A stretch of 64,000 nt of DNA from Spirochaetota bacterium (lineage in GTDB: Bacteria > Spirochaetota > UBA4802 > UBA5550), in NCBI GenBank assembly GCA_016933025.1, contig JAFGBT010000037.1, forward strand, positions 1 to 64,000, in the 5' to 3' direction. The notes under the pieces are model-generated. The model was not told the origin of the DNA. It saw only the letters and a list, made by a program, of their open reading frames with translations, and searched no databases. The position numbers and the translations under genes were made by a program. This document shows positions 1 through 9,469 of this stretch, one piece after another. How positions within the stretch are numbered: position 1 is the stretch's first letter; each line of letters begins with the position of its first letter.

Positions 1-1
1 A

Positions 2-1441
2 GGCATCGACAGCCTGTCCGCTCTCACAACCGATATAGGCACCTGGAACACGCCGTTTGCGACCGGTACGTACGACTATACGGTCACAGTTGACGATGAA
101 GACGCGGCAGTGGTGGTGACGGCGACGGCGACGGATCCGAACGCGACCATAGATATCAACTGCCAGGGCTCATCGCCCCAGACGATCATACTGGGCGCAA
201 TGGGCACAACCACGGATGTGGCGGTGCTGGTGACGGCTCAGGACGGCACGATGACGTTGACCTACACCCTGCACGTGGTTCGCCCGCTTGTTTTTGGCTG
301 CATATTAACAATTGAGACTGACGTGGGCGCCTGGAACACGCCGTTTGCGACCGGTACGTACGACTACACGGTGACCGTTGATTCTACTAACACGTCAGTG
401 GTGGTAACGGTGACAGCAGACTATATGGACATAAACATCAACGGCCAGGGCGCATCGCCGCAGACGGTAGCGCTGGGTCCCCCGGGCTCGACCACGGACG
501 TGGATGTGGTGGGGACGTGGATCGATGGCGTGACGACACTGACCTACACCCTGCACGTGGTCCGTCCGCTGGGCGACGACGCGAGCCTGTCTGCTCTCAC
601 AACTGACCTGGGGACCTGGAACACGCCGTTCACTCCGAGTACGTACAACTACACGGTGACAACTGGCGGCTATGACACGTCTGTGGTGGTGACGGCAACT
701 GCGACCGATCCGTACGCGACTATAAACATCAACAGCCAGGGAGCTTCTCCGCAGACGATCGCGCTGGGCTCCATGGGCACGACCACGGAGGTGGCGGTGC
801 TGGTGACGGCTCAGGACGGCACTACGACGCTTACCTACACGCTGTACGTGGTAAGGCCCAGTACATGCCCGCCTTCAATCTCGGATATTACGACAAGTCC
901 GGCCGGTACCTGGGATAGTCCCTTCGCTACGGGCGACTACGACTACACGGTAACCGTGGATGACGAAGTCGCTGCGGTGGTGGTGACGGTGACAGCGGAT
1001 CCGGAATTGAGCATAGTCATCAACAGCCAGGGCGCATCGCCGCAGACGGTAGCGCTGGGTCCCCCGGGCACGACCACGGATGTGAGTGTGGTTGCCGTGT
1101 GGGATTACACGATAACGACATACACGCTGCACATAGTCCGCCCTATGGGCGACGACGCGAGCCTGTCCGCGCTGGCAACGGACATAGGCACCTGGGACAT
1201 GCCGTTTTCGCCGAGTACGTACGAATACACGGTGACAGTTGATGACTATGACACGTCTGTGGTGGTGATTGCGACGGCGACCGATGCGAACGCGTATATT
1301 AATATCAACGGCCAGGGCGAATCGCCGCAGACGATCGCGCTGGGCCCTGCGGGGACAACTACGGAGGTGGCGGTGCTGGTGACGGCGCAGAATGCTACAA
1401 CCACGCAGACCTATACCATCTATTTTTACCGCTTATTATGA
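2..1441 (+). CDS. Cadherin-like beta-sandwich repeat protein, 5' truncated
   Basis: The reading frame is open from base 2, so the true start lies upstream of the window. The visible 479 residues are five tandem units of about 95 residues, beginning near bases 11, 293, 575, 863 and 1150. Each unit has a W-N/D-x-P-F motif, a Y-x-Y-T-V-T strand, a run of V and T residues, an INxQGxSPQT motif and a closing TYTxHVVRP strand. This pattern fits the bacterial cadherin-like beta-sandwich family (Pfam Cadherin-like, PF12733), found in large secreted or surface proteins. The protein ends directly after the fifth unit without a sorting domain or membrane anchor, so it is probably secreted or held by its missing N-terminus. 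Function is unknown; adhesion or surface-matrix roles are inference. Units 1, 3 and 5 resemble each other more than units 2 and 4, which suggests duplication in pairs. Confidence 0.8.
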   Translation, partial: GIDSLSALTTDIGTWNTPFATGTYDYTVTVDDEDAAVVVTATATDPNATIDINCQGSSPQTIILGAMGTTTDVAVLVTAQDGTMTLTYTLHVVRPLVFGCILTIETDVGAWNTPFATGTYDYTVTVDSTNTSVVVTVTADYMDININGQGASPQTVALGPPGSTTDVDVVGTWIDGVTTLTYTLHVVRPLGDDASLSALTTDLGTWNTPFTPSTYNYTVTTGGYDTSVVVTATATDPYATININSQGASPQTIALGSMGTTTEVAVLVTAQDGTTTLTYTLYVVRPSTCPPSISDITTSPAGTWDSPFATGDYDYTVTVDDEVAAVVVTVTADPELSIVINSQGASPQTVALGPPGTTTDVSVVAVWDYTITTYTLHIVRPMGDDASLSALATDIGTWDMPFSPSTYEYTVTVDDYDTSVVVIATATDANAYININGQGESPQTIALGPAGTTTEVAVLVTAQNATTTQTYTIYFYRLL

Positions 1442-1514
1442 TGGCAGGGAAGCTGAAGAGTAGGGTTCAATAAGGCTTTTACGAAATGATGTTATAACGG
1501 GGCCGGCCCGCCGG

Positions 1515-2054
1515 TTACCTGCCGGGACCCTTCAGGCGGACGATAACGATCCGTATCACAAAGGCCGCAACAATCAGGATTGAGACGCCGGCGAGAGACC
1601 ACTTTATCAGCGAGCATGAGGCGGTGAAGAAGGCGAGGGCTTCGCTGATGTCCGGACTCTGGCCCAGCAGGGCGAGTTCGCAAAAATTTTCAGCAAGGTC
1701 GAACAGGGCCGCCGCGACGGGGAGTGCGAAGTATTTCGGGATCGCGCCCTCTCTTCCGCCGGTATGGAGCGGCCGCGTTAAGGCCATCAGGAAGAAGAGG
1801 AACGATCCGTACCAGAGCGGGTGCAGAAAATCGAGATAGAAGTGCTTTTTGAATGTGGCTATGCCCGCGTCTCCCCAGGAGCCGAGTATTTCATTCACGC
1901 CGGCCGCGGTAAAGGTCAGCTGGAGGTTCAATACCGCGGGAGCGCCGAGCGGGTCGAGGATCATCCCGATAGCGGCCTGCGACACGACGTACAGTATCCC
2001 GCTGATGACGGCGCCGTACGCCAGCATCCTCCTGTTTTGAAGCAGCCTGTTCAT
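1515..2054 (-). CDS. Small multi-pass membrane protein, unknown function
   Basis: I chose the internal ATG at 2054 (179 residues) because a GGAGG ribosome site lies seven bases before it; the longer frame back to 2207 has no such site and a non-hydrophobic leader. The protein has about four hydrophobic segments: near residues 10-32, 65-85, 105-125 and 145-170. A short basic C-terminus (RIVIVRLKGPGR) should face the cytoplasm. I do not recognise the family. The gene lies convergent to the repeat protein and divergent from the hybrid kinase, and does not look like part of an operon. Membrane localisation is well supported; function is not. Confidence 0.7.
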   Translation of the reverse strand: MNRLLQNRRMLAYGAVISGILYVVSQAAIGMILDPLGAPAVLNLQLTFTAAGVNEILGSWGDAGIATFKKHFYLDFLHPLWYGSFLFFLMALTRPLHTGGREGAIPKYFALPVAAALFDLAENFCELALLGQSPDISEALAFFTASCSLIKWSLAGVSILIVAAFVIRIVIVRLKGPGR

Positions 2055-2314
2055 GCCCGACCTCCAAAAATTTGGCTTTTCAGGAAGCGTACCGGGCCCG
2101 ACAAGAAATGTCAATAGATAATCGTCCCGCCCCGCGGCAGCGGGCGGCGGCAAGGAGACATAATCCGCATGATGCCCGTTATGCGCCACAGGTGCGCGGG
2201 CCGCCAAAAAGCATTGACATAACCTCCCGGTATGATTAGATATTTATACGCATTCCGACTCAAGCCGGTCCGCCCATAGCGGTCCCGCGCGGAGTGGGGG
2301 AAGATAGGGAACAG

Positions 2315-5011
2315 ATGGATTTCGGGATTCCTCTTGTCAGCGCCGTGATGATAGGAACGGCCCTGTGCACGCTTATGCTGGCGGTCTACGCCTTCAGCCG
2401 CCGCCGCCTCTCGGCCTCCGGGTTCTCCTTCAGCCTGCTTATGGTCGCCATTGGAGAGTGGGCGGTCACGGCGGCCGTGGAGGCCTCGGCCTCCGACCAG
2501 GCGATAAAGGTAATCGCAGCCAAGGTCCAGTATTTCGGGATCGTGAGCACGCCGGTGCTCTGGTTCCTCGCGGTCAGGGACTTCAGCCACTCTATGCGGT
2601 GGATGACGCGGCGAATGATTGCCCTCCTGTGGCTCTTCCCGGCGATAACGGTCATCTTCGCGGCGACGAACGAATCGCACAGGCTGATATGGTCCCTCAT
2701 TGAGATCGGACCGGCCGTTCCGGCCCTGATAAGCAGGGGGCCCAATCTCATCTATCATCACGGGCCCTGGTTCTGGCTCCTTATCGTGTACAGCTATATC
2801 CTCATAGGGACCGCCACGTTCCTGATGATACGGAATGCGGTCCGGTCCGACAACCTCTACCGCTCCCAGTCGGTTGTCCTGATAGCGGGGGCGGCGATGC
2901 CCTGGATCGGCAACGCCGTGTACATTGCCGGCCTGTCTCCGGTCCCCGGGCTCGACCTGACGCCGATCGCCTTCGCCCTCGCCGGACTTGCCGCGGCCTG
3001 GGGCGTCTTCCGCTACCGGTTTCTCGACATCGTTCCGGTCGCCTGTGAAGTCATGGTAAAAAGCATGGGCGACGGGGTGGTGGTCCTTGACGTGCAGAAC
3101 CGCGTGGCGGAAATGAATCCGGCGGCCTGCAGGATCTTCGGCGTGGTGGCCGCCGAGACCGTCGGGAGAAACATCAACGAGATGCTCGCCGCCATACCCG
3201 GGCAGGACCCGCGGCTGATCCTCGACGACCGCAGGGTGACCCAGGCCGAAATACTGGCGGGCGGAGACGAGCGCCTGACATTTGACATGCGGACATCGCC
3301 GCTGTTCGACGAGCGGAGGCGCTTCATCGGGCGGCTGATCGTGTTTCACGACATCACCGAACGGAAGAGGATCGAGGAGGACATCCGCTCAATGAACCAG
3401 ACCCTCGAGGAGCGGGTGCGCCGCAGGACCGAGATGCTGGAGCGGGAGATAACGGGCCACCGGCAGGCGCGGGAGGCCCTGGTGGAAAGCGAGGAGAAGT
3501 ACCGGCACATGGTGGAGAACATCACCGACGTGATATTTGTCCTCGACACAAACGGGTACGTTGCCTATATAAGCCCGGTGATTGAACGCATGGCCGGGTA
3601 CGCCCCTGAAGATGTCGCCGGCAGGCATTTCTCCGTTTTTGTCCACCCCGACGAGGTGCGGTTTCTGGGTACGGAGTTGTTCAAGGCCCTGTCGGGCGAC
3701 CATGCGCCGATAGAGTTCCGCGGCGTCCATAAAAGCGGGAAGATTATCCACGTGCGGGTGTCCGGCCGGTTGATCATGGAGAACGGGAGGATTGCCGGTC
3801 TCAGCGGCACGCTGAGCGACATGACAGACCGTCATCTGATGGAAGAGGAACGGCACAGGATCGAGTCGCAGATGCAGCACACCCAGAAGCTCGAGAGCCT
3901 CGGCGTGCTGGCCGGCGGCATCGCGCACGATTTCAACAACATCCTCACCGGGATCCTGGGCAACGCGGAGCTCGCCGTGATGAAGCTCGCGCCCGATTCT
4001 CCGGTCTGGGACAACCTGAGGGAGATCCAGAGGGCGTCCTTTGCCGCGGCGGAGCTCTGCCGGCAGATGCTGGCCTATTCGGGCAAGGGGAGGTTCGAGC
4101 TGCGGCGGATAGCCCTCCGCGACATGATAACGGACATATCGCATCTTTTGGAGGTCTCCATATCCAAGAGCATCACCATGCGCTTTGATTTTCCGGAGAA
4201 GCTTTCATTCGTCAACGCCGACCCGGCTCAGGTGCGACAGATCGTGATGAACCTTATCATCAACGCATCTGAGGCGATCGGCGACGGCCCCGGCGTCATC
4301 GCCATATCGACCGGGTCGCTCCGCTGCACGGGCGAGTATCTTGCCGGGTGCTACCTGGGCGAAAGCCTTCCGGAAGGCGAATACGCGTACCTTGAGGTGG
4401 CTGACACGGGAAGCGGTATGGATGAAGAGACCAGGAGCCGCATCTTCGAGCCCTTCTTCACGACGAAATTCACGGGGCGGGGCCTCGGCCTTGCGGCCGT
4501 GATCGGCATTGTCCGCGGCCACAGGGGGGCGATTGAGATCAGGAGCACGCGGGGGGAGGGGACTACCTTCAGGGTGCTCTTCCCGGTCGCCGTTACGACG
4601 GCCGAGCCCGGGGCGGTGAAGTCAGAACCTGCCGGGGTATGGCACGGCACCGGCACGCTGATGCTCGTCGACGACGAGGAATCGGTCCTCTCCGTGGGGA
4701 GGCAGATGCTGGAGGGGCTCGGTTTCACCGTGCTCACCGCGTCGAGCGGAAGGGAGGCGCTTGAAAAATTCCGCGCCAACCGGGAATCCGTATCGGCGGT
4801 AATCCTCGACCTGACAATGCCGCACATGGACGGGGTGGAGACCTTCAAAGAACTGAAGCGCATCAGTCCCGGCACCCGCGTGATCATATCCAGCGGCTAC
4901 AGCGAGCACGAGATAACCGAGCGCTTTGCCGGTCACGATGTCTCCGGCTTCGTGCAGAAGCCGTATCGCATGGAGGACCTCGCTTCAAAGCTCAGGGAAT
5001 ACGTCGGATGA
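2315..5011 (+). CDS. Hybrid sensor histidine kinase with N-terminal 7TM sensor
   Basis: Membrane-bound two-component kinase of 898 residues. The ATG at 2315 follows an AGGGA site and is preferred over an upstream in-frame GTG at 2294. Domains in order: about seven transmembrane helices (residues 1-225, the N-terminal 7TM region found in histidine kinases), a PAS domain (about 240-350), a charged coiled coil (350-392), a second PAS domain (393-508), a HisKA dimerisation helix with GGIAHDFNNIL (phospho-acceptor His538), and an HATPase domain with N box (IINASEAI) and G boxes (DTGSGM, GRGLGLAAV). A C-terminal receiver follows, with DDEE acidic pocket, Asp832 in LDLTMP and the conserved lysine in QKPY. 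The GIAHDFNN type of H box is typical of kinases that hand phosphate to an internal receiver and then often to an unlinked regulator. No response regulator gene is adjacent, so the target and ligand are unknown. Confidence 0.9.
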   Translation: MDFGIPLVSAVMIGTALCTLMLAVYAFSRRRLSASGFSFSLLMVAIGEWAVTAAVEASASDQAIKVIAAKVQYFGIVSTPVLWFLAVRDFSHSMRWMTRRMIALLWLFPAITVIFAATNESHRLIWSLIEIGPAVPALISRGPNLIYHHGPWFWLLIVYSYILIGTATFLMIRNAVRSDNLYRSQSVVLIAGAAMPWIGNAVYIAGLSPVPGLDLTPIAFALAGLAAAWGVFRYRFLDIVPVACEVMVKSMGDGVVVLDVQNRVAEMNPAACRIFGVVAAETVGRNINEMLAAIPGQDPRLILDDRRVTQAEILAGGDERLTFDMRTSPLFDERRRFIGRLIVFHDITERKRIEEDIRSMNQTLEERVRRRTEMLEREITGHRQAREALVESEEKYRHMVENITDVIFVLDTNGYVAYISPVIERMAGYAPEDVAGRHFSVFVHPDEVRFLGTELFKALSGDHAPIEFRGVHKSGKIIHVRVSGRLIMENGRIAGLSGTLSDMTDRHLMEEERHRIESQMQHTQKLESLGVLAGGIAHDFNNILTGILGNAELAVMKLAPDSPVWDNLREIQRASFAAAELCRQMLAYSGKGRFELRRIALRDMITDISHLLEVSISKSITMRFDFPEKLSFVNADPAQVRQIVMNLIINASEAIGDGPGVIAISTGSLRCTGEYLAGCYLGESLPEGEYAYLEVADTGSGMDEETRSRIFEPFFTTKFTGRGLGLAAVIGIVRGHRGAIEIRSTRGEGTTFRVLFPVAVTTAEPGAVKSEPAGVWHGTGTLMLVDDEESVLSVGRQMLEGLGFTVLTASSGREALEKFRANRESVSAVILDLTMPHMDGVETFKELKRISPGTRVIISSGYSEHEITERFAGHDVSGFVQKPYRMEDLASKLREYVG

Positions 5012-5109
5012 CGGGCCGGTCGGCTCGCCGACGCCGATACCGTTCATACAATAAAAAATCCTTTCCAAAAAATCGACCCGGATTAATACTGCCCTCCTGG
5101 ATCTGACCG

Positions 5110-5733
5110 ATGGACATTTCATACCTGCAATTCCTGGCCGGGGCCATGGTAATTTCCCTTACCGGAGTAATGGCGCCCGGGCCGCTCGCGGCCGTAACCG
5201 TGGGGAAGGGGAGCGGCTCGCCGCACGCGGGCGTCCTGATCGCGGTGGGCCACGCCATAGTGGAGTTTCCCCTGATGGCGGCGATTTTCTTCGGGTTCGG
5301 GTATATTTTCAGCATACCCTATGTCAAACCCGCCATCGGCATCGCGGGAGGGGCGTTCCTCCTGTTCATGGCGGCCGGCATGTTCAGGAGCCTCCGGGAC
5401 GGCGGCGTTGACGCCGCGGCGGACCGGCGGTCGCCCGTGGCCGCCGGCGCGGTGCTTTCGATCGCCAATCCCTATTTCCTCATCTGGTGGGCCACCGTAG
5501 GGGCCGCGATGGTGATGCAGGCGGCCGGCTTCGGCGTCGCGGGTCTGGTCATCTTCATGGTGGCCCACTGGCTCTGCGACCTCGGCTGGAGCTGGTTCCT
5601 CTCCGCCCTTTCATACCGGGGAGGGCGCTTCTTCGGCAATAATTTCCAGAAAGCGGTCTTCGCCGTGAGCGGCGTGGCGCTGGTGGGGTTCGGGGGGAAG
5701 TTCCTGTTCGACGCGGTGAAGTCCCTCCTGTAA
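5110..5733 (+). CDS. LysE/RhtB-type amino-acid exporter family protein
   Basis: The 207-residue protein has about six hydrophobic segments and the LysE-family N-terminal signature: a membrane helix carrying GVMAPGPLAAVTVGKG followed by AGVLIAVGHAIVEFPL. The family exports amino acids or related small molecules across the inner membrane. Length (about 205 residues) is typical. The start is the ATG at 5110, about 100 bases downstream of the kinase, with only a weak ribosome site. Substrate cannot be read from sequence; some family members have been recruited to other cargo. Confidence 0.85.
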   Translation: MDISYLQFLAGAMVISLTGVMAPGPLAAVTVGKGSGSPHAGVLIAVGHAIVEFPLMAAIFFGFGYIFSIPYVKPAIGIAGGAFLLFMAAGMFRSLRDGGVDAAADRRSPVAAGAVLSIANPYFLIWWATVGAAMVMQAAGFGVAGLVIFMVAHWLCDLGWSWFLSALSYRGGRFFGNNFQKAVFAVSGVALVGFGGKFLFDAVKSLL

Positions 5734-5871
5734 CGCCCGCGGCCGGGTCGTTGCCGATAACAATCGGCTCCGGGTTCGGAGCGACATGCTATGCCGATAA
5801 CCGGTGGCGGCCTTATATACGCCGGTGCGGAGCAACAATCCGGTTTTGTTCCGGCCTGCTGAATGAGCCGG

Positions 5872-7500
5872 CTACGGGCTTTCGCCGAGCCATTCAATGA
5901 TGCGCGTGAACAGTTCCTTGCCTTCCGGTGTATTGATGAACTGATTGGTGAGCAACTCCACGTCGGATATGGCGAATACTCTCCGGGACGATACGACCAC
6001 GGGAAACTCGCCTCTTTTGATGCGTTTGGGCTCGTACGGTATTGCTTTACCCGGAGCTATGAATGTGTTGATCAGGTTTTTCTCGGGCCAGCAGTCGTGC
6101 TCCGTTCGGGCCATTACCCTGAGTTCCCCGGGGAACGCGCTGCTCGCGGGCTCAATGATGCACCCTCTGCGGAGGAGAAATTCTCTGTCATTATCCGTCC
6201 AGTATGACCGCGCTTCAAATTGATTGGATGCATTGTCCGATAAAACCGTCACCGGGGCGAAGCGAAAACCCATCGAAACCGCTATTTTGTTGAGGGGATG
6301 ATCGTATTCAGTGAAATCGGGTTTAAGGTGATACTGCTCCATGGCTACCTTGATGGACGCATTCATCTCTTCGCTCGCTTCCATGCTGGTTAATCCATCA
6401 GCAACGAGAATGAATTTACGGGCAAGTCCCAGGGCTTCATCGGCGTTGAACGAGGTAACGGGACAAGCAAGCACCAGGCAATCAGCTTTCTCGCTATTCT
6501 GCGGCTGATCTTTTACGGATATGCCGTAGCCTGCCTCATGGAGCTTGCGGGCGAATCGGTACAGGCCTGATACGGAGCAGTCCGGCACGAGCCCGTTTCC
6601 CAGCCGGCTGAAGAGAACGGTCCCCTTTGCCCCGGCCATTTGCAGTACGTCGATAGCCGGGGCTGTATGCGATTTGGTTCCCTGCGGTTGTTGCGTTCCT
6701 TTCAGCAACTCGACGGTCTTCATAATGAATGCCAGGTTATCGCCGTACCTGACTCCGGATCCCGGCGTCATGTTCCACAGGATTTCATAGTCCCCCAGGG
6801 TAACCACGGTACCGGGATTTTTCCTGTTGATGGCGCCGTTTATCCTGAATTTCTCAGACTTGGGTTTGTTGACCACCGTGAAGGTCTCTGCGGGGTCGGT
6901 TGTCGAAATTGACGTCGCGTAGAAGTACTTGATGTTTTTAAATTGCCAAAGGAGGGATGTTGACAGGGGCCAGTTTTCGAGGTCCGGAGTTTTACCGGCG
7001 CCGAAGGCGCTTTCCAGATTCATAGTGATACCATAATGATCCAGCAGTTTGCCCTGGAACCGGTGGTTGGCATAGGCATTGTCATGCTCGGTGATAACGA
7101 GCAAGGCGCCACCGGCGGAGACAAAGGATCGGATGGCTTCGATGTCGTTGTCGCGGTATTGAGCGGGCGGGACCGACGGAACGCCGAGAACCAGGATATG
7201 ACCGGCACCCATGAACATGGGAAGTAATTCGTCAAGAGGAAGTGAGTTTATCGAGACCGATATTTTCCGGTGTCTCAACTCGGCGGCGAGCATGCTCATT
7301 CCCTGAATCCCTGTATCGAAGGGAGAGCTCATCTGCATGTAGCTCTGGTCGAACACAACTTCCTCCTTCTCGCCGGCGGGAATAATGAAGTCCACCGCCC
7401 TGAACCGTGCAGTCTCAATCCATGCGAGGTTTGTGCAGATATACACCGCGGCCGCGACCCCCAGGATTGCGGCGACAAGAGCGACTATGGTTTTATTCAT
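5872..7500 (-). CDS. Membrane-anchored protein with GATase/DUF4350-like domain
   Basis: A 542-residue protein with an N-terminal hydrophobic segment (residues 5-26) that is probably an uncleaved anchor, then a large soluble extracytoplasmic part. Residues about 60-155 read like a glutamine-amidotransferase-like Rossmann fold of the DUF4350/GldG type. They include a strand ILVLGVPSVPP, then a helix, then AGGALLVITEHDNAY, in the place where such domains present a G-G-x-L-x-V/I loop. No catalytic Cys-His-Glu triad is evident. The C-terminal half contains a second alpha/beta region (LVLACPVTSF, KFILVADGLTS). Related domains occur next to ABC transporters of the gliding or export type, but no transporter is adjacent here. 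Exact function is unknown. Confidence 0.7.
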   Translation of the reverse strand: MNKTIVALVAAILGVAAAVYICTNLAWIETARFRAVDFIIPAGEKEEVVFDQSYMQMSSPFDTGIQGMSMLAAELRHRKISVSINSLPLDELLPMFMGAGHILVLGVPSVPPAQYRDNDIEAIRSFVSAGGALLVITEHDNAYANHRFQGKLLDHYGITMNLESAFGAGKTPDLENWPLSTSLLWQFKNIKYFYATSISTTDPAETFTVVNKPKSEKFRINGAINRKNPGTVVTLGDYEILWNMTPGSGVRYGDNLAFIMKTVELLKGTQQPQGTKSHTAPAIDVLQMAGAKGTVLFSRLGNGLVPDCSVSGLYRFARKLHEAGYGISVKDQPQNSEKADCLVLACPVTSFNADEALGLARKFILVADGLTSMEASEEMNASIKVAMEQYHLKPDFTEYDHPLNKIAVSMGFRFAPVTVLSDNASNQFEARSYWTDNDREFLLRRGCIIEPASSAFPGELRVMARTEHDCWPEKNLINTFIAPGKAIPYEPKRIKRGEFPVVVSSRRVFAISDVELLTNQFINTPEGKELFTRIIEWLGESP

Positions 7501-7863
7501 TAATGCAGTATTTCATAGCTCCCATTGGGTATTTTAGACCGGGGCAGCGCGTGGACACGAGAGAGCCGCCGCCCATCTTTTGTTTCACCTGCATCCCGTT
7601 TGCCATATCATCGAATTAGAGCCGCACATATTCCGTCCGCCAAAGTGCTCACAGTGCGGGGATGTGTATGGCGCGTTCATCAGGAAGATTCTGCCCCTCT
7701 CGAGTCTGAAGTCAAGGAATTTTACTTTATCGGCAGTTTGAGCAGAGTAAATCGGAGAAAAGATTCCGCCAATTGCTAATTTTTCTTGCATATTTTTTAC
7801 GCTTTCCTGATTATAACATTTTGCCGGCAGAACGGAGGGCCGGAAAAAATCAGCGGGCGGGCC
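7501..7863. other. Gene-free divergent intergenic region
   Basis: About 360 bases separate two divergent genes. It must hold both promoters, but I see no strong -35/-10 pair, no sizeable inverted repeat and no convincing small ORF. The 26 codons in frame upstream of the AraC start at 7864 lack a usable ribosome site and are not counted as coding. Confidence 0.5.
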
Positions 7864-8952
7864 ATGTCAATAATCGACCTCATCATAATATTCTCAAGCG
7901 GGCTTTCCCTGGTCATGGCCCTTGGCCTTATCGTGCGTCCCCTGTACTTCCGTAACGTCGTGCTGGCGCTTATTCTCGGGCTCATGGGATTTGTCACCTT
8001 TTCTCTCTATCTGCTCTATTCACAGAAGGTATACGACTACCCGATACTATTTTTCTTTCAAGTGCCGGTGGACCTCTGCCTCGGGCCGCTCCTCTACTTT
8101 TATGTGGAGAGCCTTACCGGCGACAAGGAACGGCTCAAGAGGAAGGACCTCCTTCATTTTTTGCCGCTCCTCGTGATCACTCTCTACCTGATATCCTATT
8201 TTCTCTATACGCCCAACGTTCAGAGGGAGATCGTCTACGGACTGCTCAACCAGAACAAGCATATCATGCTCAGGGTCATCTTTACCGGGAGCGTTTTCAT
8301 CCCGGTTATATACATAGCGGCGCCGATGGTTCGGATCATACACCAGCTGAGAAACGGAAACCCGTCCGAGAAAAAAATCGTGCTCCTCCTCTCCTTCCTC
8401 GTCTTGTGGGCCATCACCGGCATTGTCGGAATCGGCGGCACCATCGCGCTGTCCCTCACGGCGTTGAAGATCATTAACCTGCTGGTGAGCATGGTGATAC
8501 TCTGCTTCTATCTGCTCGCCCAGCGCTATCCGTACCTGATGCAGTACGGCACGGTCCATGTCAGCAATGAATCTTATTCCCGCTCGCATCTCACCGGCGT
8601 AGACCTTGACAATCTGGACAAGCAGTTGACGGCCATGATGGAGCAGGAAAAGGTTTATTGCGACGAAGAGATAAGCCTTCCGAAGCTCGGCGAGGCTCTC
8701 GGGGTGACACCGCACCAGCTCTCTCAGTTTCTCAACCAGCATTTCAACAAGAACTTCAATAGTTTTATTAACGGCTATCGCATTGAAGACGCCAAGAAGC
8801 TGCTGGTCGAAGAGCCGGACCGGAATACGCTCTCCATAGCCCTGTCGGTCGGCTTCAATTCATATTCTGCATTTCATTCGGCGTTCAGAAAGGCAACGGG
8901 CATATCGCCGGCCGAATACCGCAAGAGCCAGATCAGAAACGGCAAGTCCTGA
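7864..8952 (+). CDS. Membrane-bound AraC-family transcriptional regulator
   Basis: A 362-residue protein with about seven hydrophobic helices in residues 1-235 and an AraC-type double helix-turn-helix at the C-terminus (about 255-360). The DNA-binding part shows LSQFLNQHFNKNFNSFIN in the first helix-turn-helix and the family hallmark AxSVGFNSYSAFHSAFRKATGISPAEYR in the second, which I split here only for description. Regulators with a 7TM sensor in place of the soluble arabinose-type domain are common in spirochaetes and Bacteroidetes and act from the membrane. The ATG at 7864 puts the first helix at the very N-terminus. A rho-independent terminator at 9222-9253 probably ends its transcript. 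Targets are unknown; neither neighbour is an obvious member of its regulon. Confidence 0.88.
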   Translation: MSIIDLIIIFSSGLSLVMALGLIVRPLYFRNVVLALILGLMGFVTFSLYLLYSQKVYDYPILFFFQVPVDLCLGPLLYFYVESLTGDKERLKRKDLLHFLPLLVITLYLISYFLYTPNVQREIVYGLLNQNKHIMLRVIFTGSVFIPVIYIAAPMVRIIHQLRNGNPSEKKIVLLLSFLVLWAITGIVGIGGTIALSLTALKIINLLVSMVILCFYLLAQRYPYLMQYGTVHVSNESYSRSHLTGVDLDNLDKQLTAMMEQEKVYCDEEISLPKLGEALGVTPHQLSQFLNQHFNKNFNSFINGYRIEDAKKLLVEEPDRNTLSIALSVGFNSYSAFHSAFRKATGISPAEYRKSQIRNGKS

Positions 8953-9469
8953 TCACTCCCCCTGATCACGGTACGACATAATCAACTCACGTCCAGGTAG
9001 ACGCCTGTTAAACCACATTTACGGATTTATAAATCAGCAACAACAATTTGTTCCTTTTTTATAACCTCGGGAGACTAAATACTCAGTATATGATAGATTT
9101 CCGATCAATTAGCCTTAATAAGCTGCATGTATTTTAGGCAAATCCTCCTAAAATATGTTTAATCACTTTTCAGCTTAGTGCTGGGGTAATCTCAGCCAAT
9201 TTTAAAGGTAATACTTCTTGGGGGGCTGGCGCAACACCAGCCCCACTTTTTTTGTGCGCCTCGCCTGAATTCCCACATGATTAATGTTTTTACTATAATA
9301 TATAATGTTCCGCCGCTGCTGCGCTCTGTATCGAACTCGTGGATCAGAGCAGACAATTATCAAAAATGCGCCCTGGTTCGTAAAATTCTGTTGATTAATG
9401 ATTCATTATAACTTATTGCTTTTACTGCGCGTGCGATAGCCATCATGATGACTGCAAGAGCGTTATTCG
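8953..9469. other. Long intergenic region with several hairpins
   Basis: About 515 bases between the AraC gene and the SpoIIE hybrid. The stretch from about 9050 to 9253 is AT-rich and holds a perfect 8-bp hairpin (ATTTTAGG 9131-9138 with CCTAAAAT 9147-9154), a small CAGC/GCTG hairpin near 9171-9183 and a strong terminator. It is either a structured 3' untranslated region or an independent small RNA. From 9254 to 9469 I see nothing definite; the promoter of the next gene must lie there. Confidence 0.4.
9222..9253 (+). terminator. Rho-independent terminator
   Basis: A perfect 8-bp stem, GGGGCTGG (9222-9229) with CCAGCCCC (9237-9244), closes a 7-base loop and is followed by a run of seven T (9247-9253). 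It would end the AraC transcript or a small RNA arising in the preceding 200 bases. Confidence 0.9.

Noticed and set aside
2111..3349. 412-codon minus-strand frame
   Set aside because: It mirrors the hybrid kinase. Its proline/arginine-rich product has no domain or ribosome site.
7585..7791. 68-codon minus-strand frame in the 7501-7863 gap
   Set aside because: No ribosome site, no recognisable family, and its composition matches non-coding DNA.
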